The translations under genes and the position numbers were made by a program. From NCBI GenBank assembly GCA_963580285.1, contig OY757013.1, positions 151,951,900 to 152,015,899 of the forward strand: a stretch of DNA of 64,000 nt, in the 5' to 3' direction. This DNA is from Lucinisca nassula. Taxonomy: Eukaryota; Mollusca; Bivalvia; Lucinida; Lucinidae. Under the pieces are notes generated by a model. That model made no database searches. It worked only from the letters and a program-made list of their open reading frames with translations, and was not told the DNA's origin. How positions within the stretch are numbered: the stretch's first letter is position 1; each line of letters starts with the position of its first letter. Below are positions 1 to 11,236 of the stretch, one piece after another.

Positions 1-92
1 AAACTTGTTTTCCACAGAAACCAGTTACCACTGGACTATTAGTAACCAAATTTTATATGAAATCTTTATGAACAAGGAAATGACAATTAATT

Positions 93-833
93 AGGGCCCC
101 GCACTGAAAGTGTGGGTGCCCTATAGTAATCACTCTGTCCGTCCGTCTGTCCGTCTGTCCGTCCACAAATTTTTTTATCCTCCATAACTTTTTATTATTC
201 CTGGATGGATTTAAATATTACTTGGCATCATTCTGTCCGTCCGTCTGTCTGTCTGTCCGTCTGTCCGTCCACAAATTTTTTTATCCTCCATAACTTTCTT
301 ATTCCTGGATGGATTTAAATATTACTTGGCAGAAATGTTAACCATAATGTGATGGAGTGTTGCGCGCAAGACTCAGGTCCGTACCTCAAAGGTCAAGATC
401 ATACTTAGAGGTTAAAGGTCAAAAAAGGGTCTTTCCTGTGTCCAATTAATAACTTTGTTATTATTCCTGGATGGATTTAAATATTACTTGGCAGAAATGT
501 TAACCATAATGTGACGAAGTGTCACACGCAAGACCCACAGCCGTACCTCAAAGGTCAAGGTCATACTTAGAGATAAAAGGTCAAAAAAGCGTCTTTTTTA
601 TTGTGTCCAATCTATAACTTTCTTATACCTGGATGGATTTAAATATTACTTAGCAGAAATATTAACCATAATGTGACAGTGTGTCACGCGCAAGACCCAG
701 GTCCGTACCTCAAAGGTCAAGGTCATACTTAGAGGTGAAAGGAAAAAAAAAACGTCTTTTTTAACATCAACACTTTCCTACTCCTCTGATAGCGCTGCCG
801 GGGCCCTAGTCAGTTTCACTGACAGCTCTAGTT
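93..833 (+). mobile_element. HLR H2 inserted in H1
   Basis: It begins with a GGGCCCCGCACT...AGTGTGGGTGCCC hairpin, followed by a TCTG/TCCG microsatellite that appears twice (about 132-170 and 234-272). About three diverged copies of a ~162-bp unit follow ('CCTGGATGGATTTAAATA'). The 3' end has GTCAGT-TTC-ACTGAC and then CTCTAGTT. Joining 92 to 834 recreates the uninterrupted H1 sequence seen at 1254-1275, so the insertion is precise and made no target duplication. Confidence 0.7.
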
Positions 834-1515
834 AATTTGACTTTGGTCACATGACTAAGATGGTCGCTATGCCCATATAAGGTTAAAACACTTCAAAAAA
901 TAATCTTCTCCAGAACCAGTAGGTTGATTGTCATGAAACTTGATATGTAACATGAGGAATTGGGCCTATCATAATTTGTTCAAATGATAACCCTTTGATG
1001 ATGTTGACCTATTTTATGCCAAGGTCAAATTCAGTCACATAGAATTTTGTATTGGGAAAAAGTCAAAACAGTATTTTTTTTTAAAACTATTGCAGCCCGT
1101 GATCTGAAAATTGGTAGATGCAGTTAGCTAAGTGTGTGGATGAAACTACTGGAGCATTTAAGGTCAAGGTCATTCCTTGACCTTGGCCCAAGATCATTGA
1201 GATATTGTCATTAAAACTTGTTTACCACAGAGACCACATGGCCATTTGTAAGAAACAAGGAAATGAAAATTAATTAATTTGACTTTGGTCACCTGACCAA
1301 GATGGCTGCCATGCCCATATAGGGTAAAAACCCTTCAAAAAGTCTTCTTCTCTGGAACCAGTAGGCCAATTGCAATGCAACTTCCTATTTGGGACTTGGG
1401 GGCCCATCATATTTTGTTCAAATGATGACCCTCAGATGACCTTAACCTATTTTACACCAAGGTCAAATTTGGTCACATAGACAAGTACTGGAAAAATGCA
1501 AAACTGAGTATTTTT

Positions 1516-3815
1516 AGCTCACCTGGGCTGAAGGCTCCAGGGGAGCTTATAGTATAGTGGGTCGTCCGTCGTCCGTCGTCCGTCCGTCCGTCGTCCGTCC
1601 ACACTTTTGAGCAGCTATATCTCTGTATCCTGCAGGCTGATCTCAATCATTTCTCATCTGTAGCATGCCTCTGGTGGGGCATTGATGACAGAAACTTTTT
1701 TTTGAAATCGCTCTAAAACTTTGGTTCCTATGGCAACCACAAGGTTCCATAGACTTACTATGGGAAAATGCTTGTCATCACCGTAGCGCCTTCAGTTTTG
1801 ATCGGATCTTTCTGAAACTTATATGTAAGGTGACTGGGGATAAAAACTCGGATGAGTTCGAAAACCGGCCAAGTCGGCCCATTTATCATAGAGTTACGTC
1901 CCTTTGATTGCTGAAAATGCCCATTTTCGACCTTGTCATCACCGTAGCCCCTTCAGTTTTGATCAGATCTTTCTAAAACTTATATGTAATGTGACTGGGG
2001 ATAAAACCTCGAATAAGTTCGAAAACCGGCCAAGTCCGCCGATTAATCATAGAGTTACGTCCCTTTGATTGCTGAAAATGCCGATTTTTGACCTAGTCAT
2101 CACCGTAGCCCCTTCAGTTTTGATCGGATCTTTCTGAAACTTATATGTAAGGTGGCTGTGGATAAAATCTTGGATGAGTTCGAAAACCGACCAAGTCGGC
2201 CCTTTTATCGTAGAGTAACGTCCCTTTGATTGCTGAAAATGCTGATTTTTGACCTTGTCATCACTGTAGCCCTTTCAGTTTTGATTGAATCTTTCTGAAA
2301 CTTATATTTAAAGTAGCTGGGGATAAAATCTCGGATGAGTTCGAAAATCAGCCAATTGGTCCATTTATCACAGAGTAACGTCCCTTTGATTGCTGAAAAG
2401 CCGATTTTTGACCTTGTCATCACCGTAGCCCTTTCAGTTTTGATCGGATCTTTCTGAAACTTATATGCAAGGTGGCTGGGGATAAAGCCTCGGATGAGTT
2501 CGCATACCGGCAAAGGTGGCCTATTTATCATAGAGTTAGGTCCCTTTGATTAATGAAAATGTTGATTTTTGACCTTGTCAACACTGTAGCCCCTTTAGTT
2601 TTGATCGGATCTTTCTGAAACTTATATGTAAGGTGGCTGGGGATAAAACCTCAGATGAGTTCGAAAACTGGCCAAGTTGCCCCATTAACTATATAGTTAT
2701 GTCCCTTTGATGGCTGAAAATGACGATTTTTTACTTTGTCATCACCGTAGCCCCTTCAGTTTTGATCGAATCTTTCTGAAACCTATATGTAAGGTGACTG
2801 GAGATAAAACCTAGGATGAGTTTGAATACCGGCCAAGTTGGCCCATTTATCATTGATTTACGTCCCTTTGATTGCTGAAAATGCCAATTTTTGACCTTGT
2901 CATCACCATAGCCCCTTCAGTTTTGATCGGATCTTTCTGAAACTTATATGTATGGTGGCTGGGTATAAAATCTTGGATGAGTTCGAAAACAGGCCAAGTC
3001 AGCCCATTTATCATAGAGTTATGTCCCTTTGATGGCTGAAAATGTTGATTTTTGACCTTGTCATTACCGTAGCCCCTTCAGTTTTGATCGGATTTTTCTG
3101 AAACTTATATGTAAGGTGGCTGGGGATGAAACCTCGGATGAGTTCGAAAACTGGCCAAGTCGGCTCATTTATTTTAGAGTAACATCCCTTTGATTGCTAA
3201 AAATGTCAAATTTTGACATTGTCATCACCGTAGCCCCTTCAGTTTTGATCGGATCTTTCTGAAACTTATATGTGAGGTGGCTGGGAATAAAATCTTGGAT
3301 GAGTTTGAATACTGGCCAAGTCTGATCGGATCTTTCTGAAACTTACATGTAAGGTGGCTGGGAATAAAACCTCAGGTGAGTTCGAATACCGGCCAAGTCG
3401 GCACATTTATCATAGAGTGCCCTTGATTGCTGAAAATGCCTATTTTCGACATTGTCATCACTGCTGCCCCTTTAGTTTTGAACGGATCTTCATGAAACTT
3501 ACAAACAAGGAAGTCAGGCAGAAAGCTTGGAGGAGTTTGAAAACTCTTGTTTTTGAACTTGTCATCACCATAGCCACTTCAGTTTAGATCGGATCTTCTT
3601 AGCAAGTCAGGAATAAAAGCTTGAATGAGTTTGAAAACTGGTGAGGTCAGCCTGTTTATCATAGAGTTACATTCTACTTGATTTTCAGAAAATGCTTACC
3701 CTGTCATCACCATGTCCTCCCATAAAGCCTTCAGTAAAGGTTGGCACTTCCTTAAACTTTGAATCTGTTAGCTCAGGTGAGCGATACAGGACCAAGCTAG
3801 CTTGGTCCTCTTGTT
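1516..3815 (+). mobile_element. HLR H3, AGCTCACC family, inserted in H1
   Basis: The 5' end is TTTTTAGCTCACCTGG with a small GAAGGCTCC hairpin and a CGTCCGTC microsatellite (1561-1600). The 3' end at 3771-3815 reads CTCAGGTGAGC, then a 22-bp palindrome AGGACCAAGC/GCTTGGTCCT, then CTTGTT. The middle is a tandem array. H1 sequence continues on both sides. The end structure matches pearl/HINE elements of bivalves; no coding capacity. Confidence 0.75.
1741..3600 (+). repeat. ~160-bp tandem array, core of H3
   Basis: About 11-12 diverged copies of a unit near 160 bp. It carries GACCTTGTCATCACCGTAGC, then TTTGATCGGATCTTTCTGA, then GATGAGTTCGAAAACCGGCC, then GTCCCTTTGATTGCTGAAAA. The last copies (from about 3300) are shortened and most diverged. 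The same unit occurs on the opposite strand at 53749-56160. Confidence 0.85.
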
Positions 3816-3922
3816 TTTTGATTGATCTGAAAATTGGTAGATGCAGTTGGCTAAGTGAGTGAATGAAACTACAGGATAATTATGCCCCCAACTTTGAAAA
3901 AGTTGGTGGGGCATATTGCTTC

Positions 3923-4017
3923 TGGTTCGTTCGTCCGTTCGTCCGTTCGTCCGTTCGTCTGTTCGTCCGTTCGTCTGTTCGTCCGTTTGTCCGTTCGTCC
4001 GTTCGTCCGTCCGTTAC
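3923..4017 (+). repeat. CGTT/CGTC microsatellite of H4
   Basis: Uninterrupted GTTCGTCC-type tetranucleotide repeats just inside the 5' hairpin of H4, the position where pearl/HINE elements carry their microsatellite. Apparent open frames here on both strands (Ser-Val-Arg-Pro or Arg-Thr-Asp-Glu repeats) are products of the repeat. Confidence 0.9.
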
Positions 4018-5322
4018 GCTTTTGATGCATAGCATAACTAAAGAACTGTGTATGCTAGGGTTTTGAAATTTCATATATGGATTCCTCATGGAAAATTAGC
4101 TGACGCGTATTTTTTTTCTTGTCCGGATTATGCCCCTTTTAAGAGTTATTGCCCTTTGAAATTTTTTTAATAAAATCTTGTCAGCAAGATATCTCAAAAA
4201 CTATTGGAGCTAGAGCCTTGAAAGTTAGTGAATACATTGGTGGTGATGAGTAGATGAACTGATTAACTTTTGACGAAATTCCGAAAAATACTTTGTGAGT
4301 TATGGCCCTTTGTCATTTTGGTAATTTGTGCCCATTGTAATGTATGCTAAAAGTGATGCATAGCATATCTTTAGAACCGTGTATGCTAGGGTTTTGAAAT
4401 TTCATATATGGATTCCTCATGGAAAATTAGCTGACGCGTATTTTTTTTCTCGTCCGGATTATGCCCCTTTTAAGAGTTATTGCCCTTTGAAATTTTTTTA
4501 ATAAAATCTTGTCAGCAAGATATCTCAAAAACTATTGGAGCTAGAGCCTTGAAAGTTGGTGATTATATTGGTGGTGATGAGTAGATGAACTGATTAACTT
4601 TTGACAAAATTCCGAAAAACACTTTGTGAGTTATGGCCCTTTGTCATTTTGGTAATTTGTGCCCATTGTAATGTATGCTAAAAGTGATGCATAGCATAAC
4701 TTTAGAACCGTGTATTCTAGGGTTTTGAAATTTCATATATGGATTCCTCATGGAAAATTAGCTGACGCGTATTTTTTTTCTTGTCCGGATTATGCCCCTT
4801 GTAAGAGTTATTGCCCTTTGAATTTTTTTTAATAAAATTTTGTCAGCAAGGTATCTCAAAAACTATTGGAGCTAGAGCCTGGAAAGTTGGTGAATATATT
4901 GGTGGTGATGAGTAGATGAACTGATTAACTTTTGACGAAATTCCGAAAAATACTTTGTGAGTTATGGCCCTTTGTCATTTTGGTAATTTGTGCCCATTGT
5001 AATGTATGCTAAAAGTGATGCATAGCATATCTTTAGAACCGTGTATGCTAGGGTTTTGAAATTTCATATATGGATTCCTCATGGAAAATTAGCTGACGCG
5101 TATTTTGTTTCTCGTCCGGATTATGCCCCTTTTAAGAGTTATTGCCCTTTGAATTTTTTTTAATAAAATCTTGTCAGCAAGATATCTCAAAAACTATTGG
5201 AGCTAGAGCCTTGAAAGTTGGTGAATAGATTGGTGGTGATGAGTAGATGAACTGATTAACTTATGACAAAATTCCGAAAAATACTTTGTGAGTTATGGCC
5301 CTTCGTCATTTTGGTAATTTGT
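4018..5322 (+). repeat. 331-bp tandem array in H4 (4 copies)
   Basis: GATGCATAGCATA recurs at about 4024, 4355, 4687 and 5018, giving a period of 331-332 bp. The copies are nearly identical and share GCTAGGGTTTTGAAATTTC and TTATGCCCCTTTTAAGAG. A diverged relative lies at 25540-25790. Confidence 0.9.
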
Positions 5323-7345
5323 GAAAAACTTTGTCATCGCTCTAGCGCCTACATTTCTTCACCAATTTCAATATAACTTCACACAAATCTTTCTTATAAA
5401 AAAATCTCGAGCGAGTTCGACTTTCAAGGTCATGACCTCAAGGTCAAGGTCACTGTGGCTATTTTTAGAAAAACTTTGTCATCGCTCTAGCGCCTACATT
5501 TCTTCACCAATTTCAATATAACTTCACACAAATGTTCCTTATAAAAAAATCTTGAGCGAGTTCGACTTCAAAGTCATGACCTCAAGGTCAAGGTCACTGT
5601 GGCTATTTTTAGAAAAACTTTGTCATCGCTCTAGCGCCTACATTTCTTCACCAATTTCAATATAACTTCACACAAATGTTTCTTATGACAATATCTCAGC
5701 GAGTTCGACTTTCAAGGTCATGACCTCAAGGTCAAGGTCACTGTGGCTATTTTTAGAAAAACTTTGTCATCACTCTAGCGCCTACATTTCTTCACTGATT
5801 TCAATATTTCTTCACACAAATGTGCCTTATGACAATATCTTGAGCGAGGTCGACTTTCAAGGTCATAACCTCAAGGTCAAGGTCACTGTGGCTATTCTTA
5901 GAAAAACTTTGTCATTGCTCTAGCGCCTACATTTCTTCACTGATTTCAATATAACTTCACACAAATGTTCCTTTTTAATAATATCTCTAGTGTGTTCGAC
6001 TTTCAGGGTCATGACCTCAAGGTCAAGGTCACTGTAGCTATTTTTAGAAAAAAAATTGTCATCGCTCTAGCGCCTACATTTCTTCACCGATTTCAATATA
6101 ACTTCACACAAATGTTCCTTATGACAATATCTCTAGCGAGTTCCACTTTCAATTTCAAGGTCACTGTGGCTATTTTTAGAAAAACTTTGTCAATGCTCTA
6201 GCGCTTACATTTCTTCACCGATTTCAATATAACTTCACACAAATGTTCCTTATGACAATATCTCAAGCCATTTCAACTTTCAAGGTCAAGGTCACAATGG
6301 CTATTTTTAGAAAAACTTTGTCATCGCTCCAGCGCCTACATTTCTTCACCGATTTTAATATAACTTCACACAAATGATCCTTATGACAATACCTCGAAAG
6401 AGTTTGACTTTCAAGGTCAAGGTCACTGTGGCTATTTTTAGAAAAACTTTTTCATTGCTCTAGCGCTTACATTTTTTCACCAATTTCAAAATCGATTCAC
6501 ACAAATGTTCCTTATGACAATATCTGTAGCGAGTTCCACTTTCATGGTCAAGGTCACTGTGGCTATTTTTAGAAAAACTTTGTCAATGCTCTAGCGCTTA
6601 CATTTCTTCACCAATTTCAATATAACTTCACACAAATGTTCCTTAAGACAATATCTCGAGCGATTTCGACTTTCAAGGTCAAGGTCACTGTGGCTATTTT
6701 TAGAAAAACTTTGTCATCGCCCTAGCGACTACATTTCTTCACTGATTTCAATATAACTTCACACAAATGTTCCTTGTGACAATACCTCGATTGAGTTTGA
6801 CTTTCAAGGTCAAGGTCACTGTGGCTATTTTTAGAAAAACTTTGACATGGCTCTAGCGCTTACATTTCTTCACCGATTTCAGTATAACTTCACACAAATG
6901 TTCCTTATGACAATATCTCGAACTATTTCGACTTTCAAGGTCAAGGTCACTGTGGCTATTTTTAGAAAATCTTTGTCATCGCTCTAGTGCCTACATTTAT
7001 TGATGGATGTTAATAGAACTTCACACAAATGTTTCTTATGGTAATATCTCTAGTTGCTTTGACTTTCAAGGTCATGACCTCAAGGTCAAGGTCACTATGG
7101 CTATTTTTAGGAAAACTTTGTCATTGCTCTACCGCCTACATTTATGATTTTAATCTAACTTCACACAAAAGATGCTTATGATAATATCTTGAGCAAGATT
7201 TACTTCGCGGCCATGGCCTCAAGTCAAGGTCCCTATGACTATTTTTAGAGAAATATTGTCATCACTCTAGAACCTACATTTATGGATGGATTTTTAAACA
7301 AACTTTACACAAATGTTGCATATGATAATATCTCAAGCAAGTTGG
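5323..7345 (+). repeat. ~132-146-bp tandem array in H4 (about 15 copies)
   Basis: The unit holds GAAAAACTTTGTCATCGCTC, ACATTTCTTCACC, AACTTCACACAAATGTTCC and CAAGGTCAAGGTCACTGTGG. Early units include an extra CATGACCTCAAGGT and run about 145 bp; later ones lack it and run about 132 bp. Divergence grows towards the right end. Confidence 0.9.
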
Positions 7346-7454
7346 ACTTTTGCCATTTCAGTGTTTTCCACACACGAAGTTGTCTTGTGCGAGGGGATTT
7401 GTATCGCATGCGATGCCTTGTTTTTTTTAATAAAATCTTGTCAGCAAGTCCATA

Positions 7455-8060
7455 TCTTGAGAACTATTAGAGCTTCATTAATCATTCTTGGTACAAACTT
7501 GCATCCAGGCATTGCAACTTCAACGCAAGCATCCATATCTGACATTGACCTATATTTCATGGTTCACTGACTTCGTGAATTATTGCGACCAGCCTGACTT
7601 TCACCATTTCTCGAAAACTATTAAAGCTTTTCAAATTATAATTGGTACAAACTTGCATCTAGGAATTGCAACTGCAACGCAAGCATCCATATTTGACTTT
7701 TACCCATATTTCATGGTTCATTGACTTTGTGAATTATTGCGACCACCCTGACTTTCTATCTAATGTAAGAGTCCATTTCTCAAGATCTATTACAGCTTCA
7801 TTAATTGTATTTGGTACAAGCTTGCATTTAGGAATTGAAACTTCAATGCAAGTATCCATTTCTGACCTTGACCTACATTTTATGGTTCACTGACTTTGTA
7901 AAATAGTGTGACAACCCTAACTTTCACCCTGATGTAAGAGTCTGTTTTTAAGAGTTCCATTGATGATACTTGGTACATGCTTGCAACTAGGAGTGAAATT
8001 TTTATGCAGGCATCCATGTTTGACCTTGACCTAGATTTCATGGTTTGGTGACTTTGCGCC
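7455..8060 (+). repeat. ~165-bp tandem array in H4 (about 4 copies)
   Basis: The repeated unit contains TTGGTACAAACTTGCAT, CAACGCAAGCATCCAT and ATTTCATGGTTCA. Its copies are the most diverged of the three arrays. The element's end sequence follows directly. Confidence 0.8.
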
Positions 8061-8350
8061 CCCACAGGCGCGACACAGCCTTCGGGGGAATTCTTGTTGT
8101 ATGTTTTTGAGTCTTTAACAATATTTGTTGAATATTTTGCCATCTAAGGACAAGCAAAGGTTGGGGGCATTGTGTTTTACAAACACCATTTCTAGTTCAT
8201 TCCTTGACCTTGGCCCAAGGTCATTCAGATATGGACATTAAAACTTGTTTTCCACAGACCACTGGGCCATTTGTAGCCAAATTTCATATGAAAGCTTCAA
8301 GGAAAAAAGAAATCAAAAATTAATTATTTGAGTTTGGTAACATGACCAAG

Positions 8351-8652
8351 TTTGATTTGTTTGATTTGAGATTTAACGTCCCCGTCAAGACTGTAAAGGT
8401 CATTTTGGAGACGTTGCTTCCAATTTTGTGGGACTTTTATCCGACATTGAGATGAAATGACATCTCAAGCCCTGTCACCCAATGAAACCAATAGGGTTTA
8501 TTAGCATGGACGGTCCGCCTCGCACCGGGGTTCCTGGACAGGCTTTGATCCTCTAAGCAGTTTACCAGTACTAGTGTGCGGGCCGGTTTCAGCTCTGCAT
8601 GGAAGCTTCATGCAGCCCATATTTTTCTTCAAGCCCCTATGGGCGGGGGTGG
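8351..8652 (-). mobile_element. SINE-B, full length, with 12-bp target duplication
   Basis: A ~302-bp element in minus orientation. It is flanked by AACATGACCAAG at 8339-8350 and again at 8653-8664, a perfect 12-bp target duplication inside H1. The sense strand starts CCCGCCCATAGGGGCTTG and ends in a CAAATCAAACAAAT tail. No clear tRNA A/B boxes are visible at its head. This is the reference copy of the family here. Confidence 0.85.
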
Positions 8653-9029
8653 AACATGACCAAGGTAAAAACCCTTCCAAAACATTATTCTCTGGAACCA
8701 GTAGGTTGATCATCATGAAACTTGGTATGTAGCATTGGGGACTCTGGCCCATCATTGTTTGTTCAAATGATGACCATATCGGTTGACCTTTGCCTATTTT
8801 ATGCCAAGGTTAAATTTGGTCACATAGACTTATATAGGGGAAAAAGTCAAAACTATGTAATTTTACGAAACTATTGAAGTCTGTGATCTGAAAATTGGTA
8901 GATGCAGTTAAATTAGCGAAGGGATTGGATGAAACTACCCCCTTCAAAATCTTCTCAGAAACCAAATGGCTTCATAAACACTCAGCACTCAGGTGAGTGA
9001 TTCAGGACCATTGGTCCTCTGGTTATTCC

Positions 9030-9315
9030 AGAGTTTGTTTGTGTTAGGTTTTACATCCCAGTTAACACTATTTAGGCTATTTTGGAGATATTGCTTCCAT
9101 TTTTTGTGGGACTTTTATCCAAAATGACATCTCCATACCTATGTTTACTGCCCAAAGAAACCATTAGGGTTTAAGGAGCAGCTCAACTCAAACCACTTTT
9201 CCTGGGCAGGCTTAGACCTAAGCGGTTTACCAGTACTCCAGTTCAGTTGGTTTCAGCTCTGTGTGGACGCACCATGCAGCCCAATTTATTTCTCCAAGCA
9301 TTGTTGGGGAGGGGT
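9030..9315 (-). mobile_element. SINE-B, diverged copy
   Basis: From GTTTGTTTGTGTTAGG to CTCCAAGCATTG it follows the SINE-B sequence through the GCGGTTTACCAGTACT and CAGCTCTG landmarks. It lies directly after the 3' end of H1. No target duplication is evident. Confidence 0.75.
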
Positions 9316-9474
9316 GCTATATTCCAGTTATCCTGCAGTGTGTGCCTGGAAGGGATCTGCATGGAAGTAGGCAATGGGCATGCGCAGATGAACATTTCAT
9401 GCAGAAAGTTGAAGGCTGTTAGCCATGAACCTGAAAAAAGCACTTTACATCTTCAATACCGCACACCTATTGCT

Positions 9475-9714
9475 TTAAGGGGAATAGGAACGCCTGGCAG
9501 ATTTTCCACCAGTTTTCAAAGGAGACAACTTTTGGGACTTCCTATTCGCTTTTCTATAAGTCCTGTCCCACTGAGAAAGGGGTCAATTCTTAAAGGAAAG
9601 AATTTGCTTCTCAGGAGTAAATTCTTTAATTTAAGAGTTGACCCCTAGTGACATGGGAGACAAAAATACTTTTGCAGGAGTTGCCTCCCCTGTTGGTGTT
9701 CCCATTCCCCTTAA
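9475..9714. mobile_element. pG element, TTAA-bounded MITE (240 bp)
   Basis: Inverted ends TTAAGGGGAATAGGAAC and GTTCCCATTCCCCTTAA, with a central hairpin around GGGGTCAACTCTTAAAGG / GAGTTGACCCC. A 242-bp copy in the opposite orientation is at 35169-35410. The TTAA at both ends fits a piggyBac-type target duplication. An open frame across this region is chance. Confidence 0.8.
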
Positions 9715-10571
9715 ATGATAGCGAGTTGAATTTCATTATCTCTGGCAACGGCCATTGTTTCAAAACATGTGGATATTTACGGGGAATTTCTTTTAAAAAT
9801 TGCTTTGTTACCAAAATAGCCATTTCATGTTATGTTTAACATCAAAGAAAATCCATGGCTCGATGCAGCGACATGGCATTGCATGAGCGTTGATATGACA
9901 TTGTGTAAACGTCATTTGCTGTGAGTAGGTGTTGCACAAGTGTGCATAGACAAGTCCAAACAGCTCTGGTCAAGAAAGGAGTCCTTGAGGCAAATCTATT
10001 GATTTGAGAAAAATATCAGATATTAGTGCAAACAGATCATTTGTAATAATTGACAAATTTGCTTGTCTCAGTCTGTTTCGCAGAAGCCCTCTGGATATAA
10101 TTGGTTTAATTTAGTCTATACCCTCTAAAACTCGCACCTTTTTGCATAAACTTGTAAATATAATTCATCCACTAATATTACATAAGAATGGACTTGTCTT
10201 TGTCTGTGTGGTAAGTCCACAGGTAAACTGTTACTTTTAACAGTGTGAATTTCATCGTCTTTATTGTTTTGTTCAAAAGTAGTGTGTATTTGAGTTGGGT
10301 TGTGACAAAACCCACAATAAGATGTTTGGCCGGTAAAGTATCAGATTATCCCATGCATCAAGTCTGTCTGGCAATAGTCTCCCAAAGATATAAAGCCCAG
10401 TAGCTTTTTAATGCTGAAGTCCATATGATTATCACTGACTTGTCGGAAATCCAGATAGTGATATTTTATAGAAAATAGTTTCAATATTCTTATCACTGTG
10501 GGGTCAGGGTATTGCGTACGAGGGTTATCCATATAATCTGGGCTGGAATCATAATGTTACAGTACAGAAAT
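9715..10571. other. No gene recognised
   Basis: AT-rich sequence with no open frame of note and no family I recognise. A short part (10425-10545, with TATTGCGTACGAGGGTTATC) resembles 42090-42150, so at least that part is repetitive. Confidence 0.5.
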
Positions 10572-10769
10572 TTAACCCTTGTCTTGCTGAATATTCATTT
10601 AAGCCACACCCATTTCTGTCTATGAACCAATCAAATTACTTGATGTAATTTAGCCAAACAGTGTAGATCCTGATCAGATGGCTTCTGTGGCTTCTGCAGA
10701 AGCCATCTGATCTGGATCTATACTGTTTGCAAAGATAGGGGTTGTCATGAACAGCAAGAAAAGGGTTAA
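10572..10769. mobile_element. P1 hairpin MITE (class reference)
   Basis: It starts TTAACCCTTGTCTTGCTG and ends CAGCAAGAAAAGGGTTAA, an 18-bp inverted repeat with one or two changes. The centre holds the hairpin arms CCTGATCAGATGGCTTC / GAAGCCATCTGATCTGG. The left flank has AAGCCACACCCATTTCTG and CAATCAAATTACTTGATG; the right flank has AGATAGGGGTTGTC. CCC next to TTAA is the known end of piggyBac-type transposons; assignment to that superfamily is an inference. Confidence 0.85.
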
Positions 10770-10775
10770 GGGCAA

Positions 10776-11005
10776 TTAACCCATTTTGTTCAGGAAACCC
10801 CAAAAAGGGTACCCTGGCAACAGTGTAGGCCCAGATCAGACGCCACAGAACACGGCATCTGATCAGGGCCTGCACTGTTTGCTAACAGAATTTTCCATCA
10901 TAAATAGAATAAAAATGAAAAAAATAGGCCTGACACCCCTGATATGACAAATGGACTTGTCCAACATACAGCAATGGAAGAGTCCACTAGTATACAATGG
11001 GTTAA
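10776..11005. mobile_element. Chimeric hairpin MITE, P2 end joined to P3 end
   Basis: The left end is the P2 terminus (TTAACCCATTTTG, CCCCAAAAAGGGTACC). The right end is the P3 terminus reversed (GACAAATGGACTTGTCC, CTAGTATACAATGGGTTAA). The switch falls at the shared hairpin (CAGACGCC...GGCATCTGATCAGG). It lies 7 bp from the P1 copy on its left. Confidence 0.8.
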
Positions 11006-11148
11006 ACAGTCTATGTCCATGTTCAGGATAATTTTTCCAGTACCGTAGCTCCATATATGGCACTATTTTCATCCTAAAAGTACTGATATTTTTCTGCATG
11101 AAAAAATATGTTATGGGTACTCATTAGAAGCACCTCTGTTCTATTAAA

Positions 11149-11201
11149 TTGATTGATTGTTTGTTTGATTGATTGATTGATTGATTGATTAATTGATTGA
11201 A

Positions 11202-11236
<35 letters not shown>

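Larger units (their letters stand above)
3880..8197 (+). mobile_element. HLR H4 with three different tandem arrays, inserted in H1
   Basis: The start is a hairpin, ATGCCCCCAACTTT with AAAGTTGGTGGGGCAT, followed by a microsatellite. The end is GGTTGGGGGCAT, then the hairpin TGTGTTT-TAC-AAACAC, then CTAGTT at 8192-8197. Three arrays of different period follow one another inside. H1 resumes at 8198 with CATTCCTTGACCTTGGCCC. It has no protein. Confidence 0.75.
1..9024 (+). mobile_element. Large Helitron/HINE-like element H1 (5' end outside window), nested host
   Basis: A unit of about 420 bp recurs at 1-92, 834-1515, 3816-3879, 8198-8350 and 8653-9024. Landmarks are 'GACTTTGGTCACATGAC', 'CCAGTAGGTTGAT' and 'GAAAATTGGTAGATGCAG'. 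The pieces join in register once the inserted elements are removed. The 3' end at 8985-9024 has CTCAGGTGAG, then a hairpin (AGGACCA/TGGTCCT), then CTCTGGTT, the usual HINE-style terminus. It codes for no protein. The left end lies outside the window. Assignment to the Helitron/Helentron group is inferred from the end structure, the tandem core and the lack of target duplications. Confidence 0.7.

Noticed and set aside
1741..3600. CRISPR-like array
   Set aside because: Units repeat throughout without unique spacers, and the context is animal DNA.
3863..4089. Overlapping open frames on both strands with Arg/Ser or Asp-Glu-Arg-Thr repeats
   Set aside because: They translate the CGTT/CGTC microsatellite of H4; no start context, no domain.
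9247..9648. 133-codon open frame
   Set aside because: It starts in SINE-B and crosses into the pG element; both are noncoding repeats.
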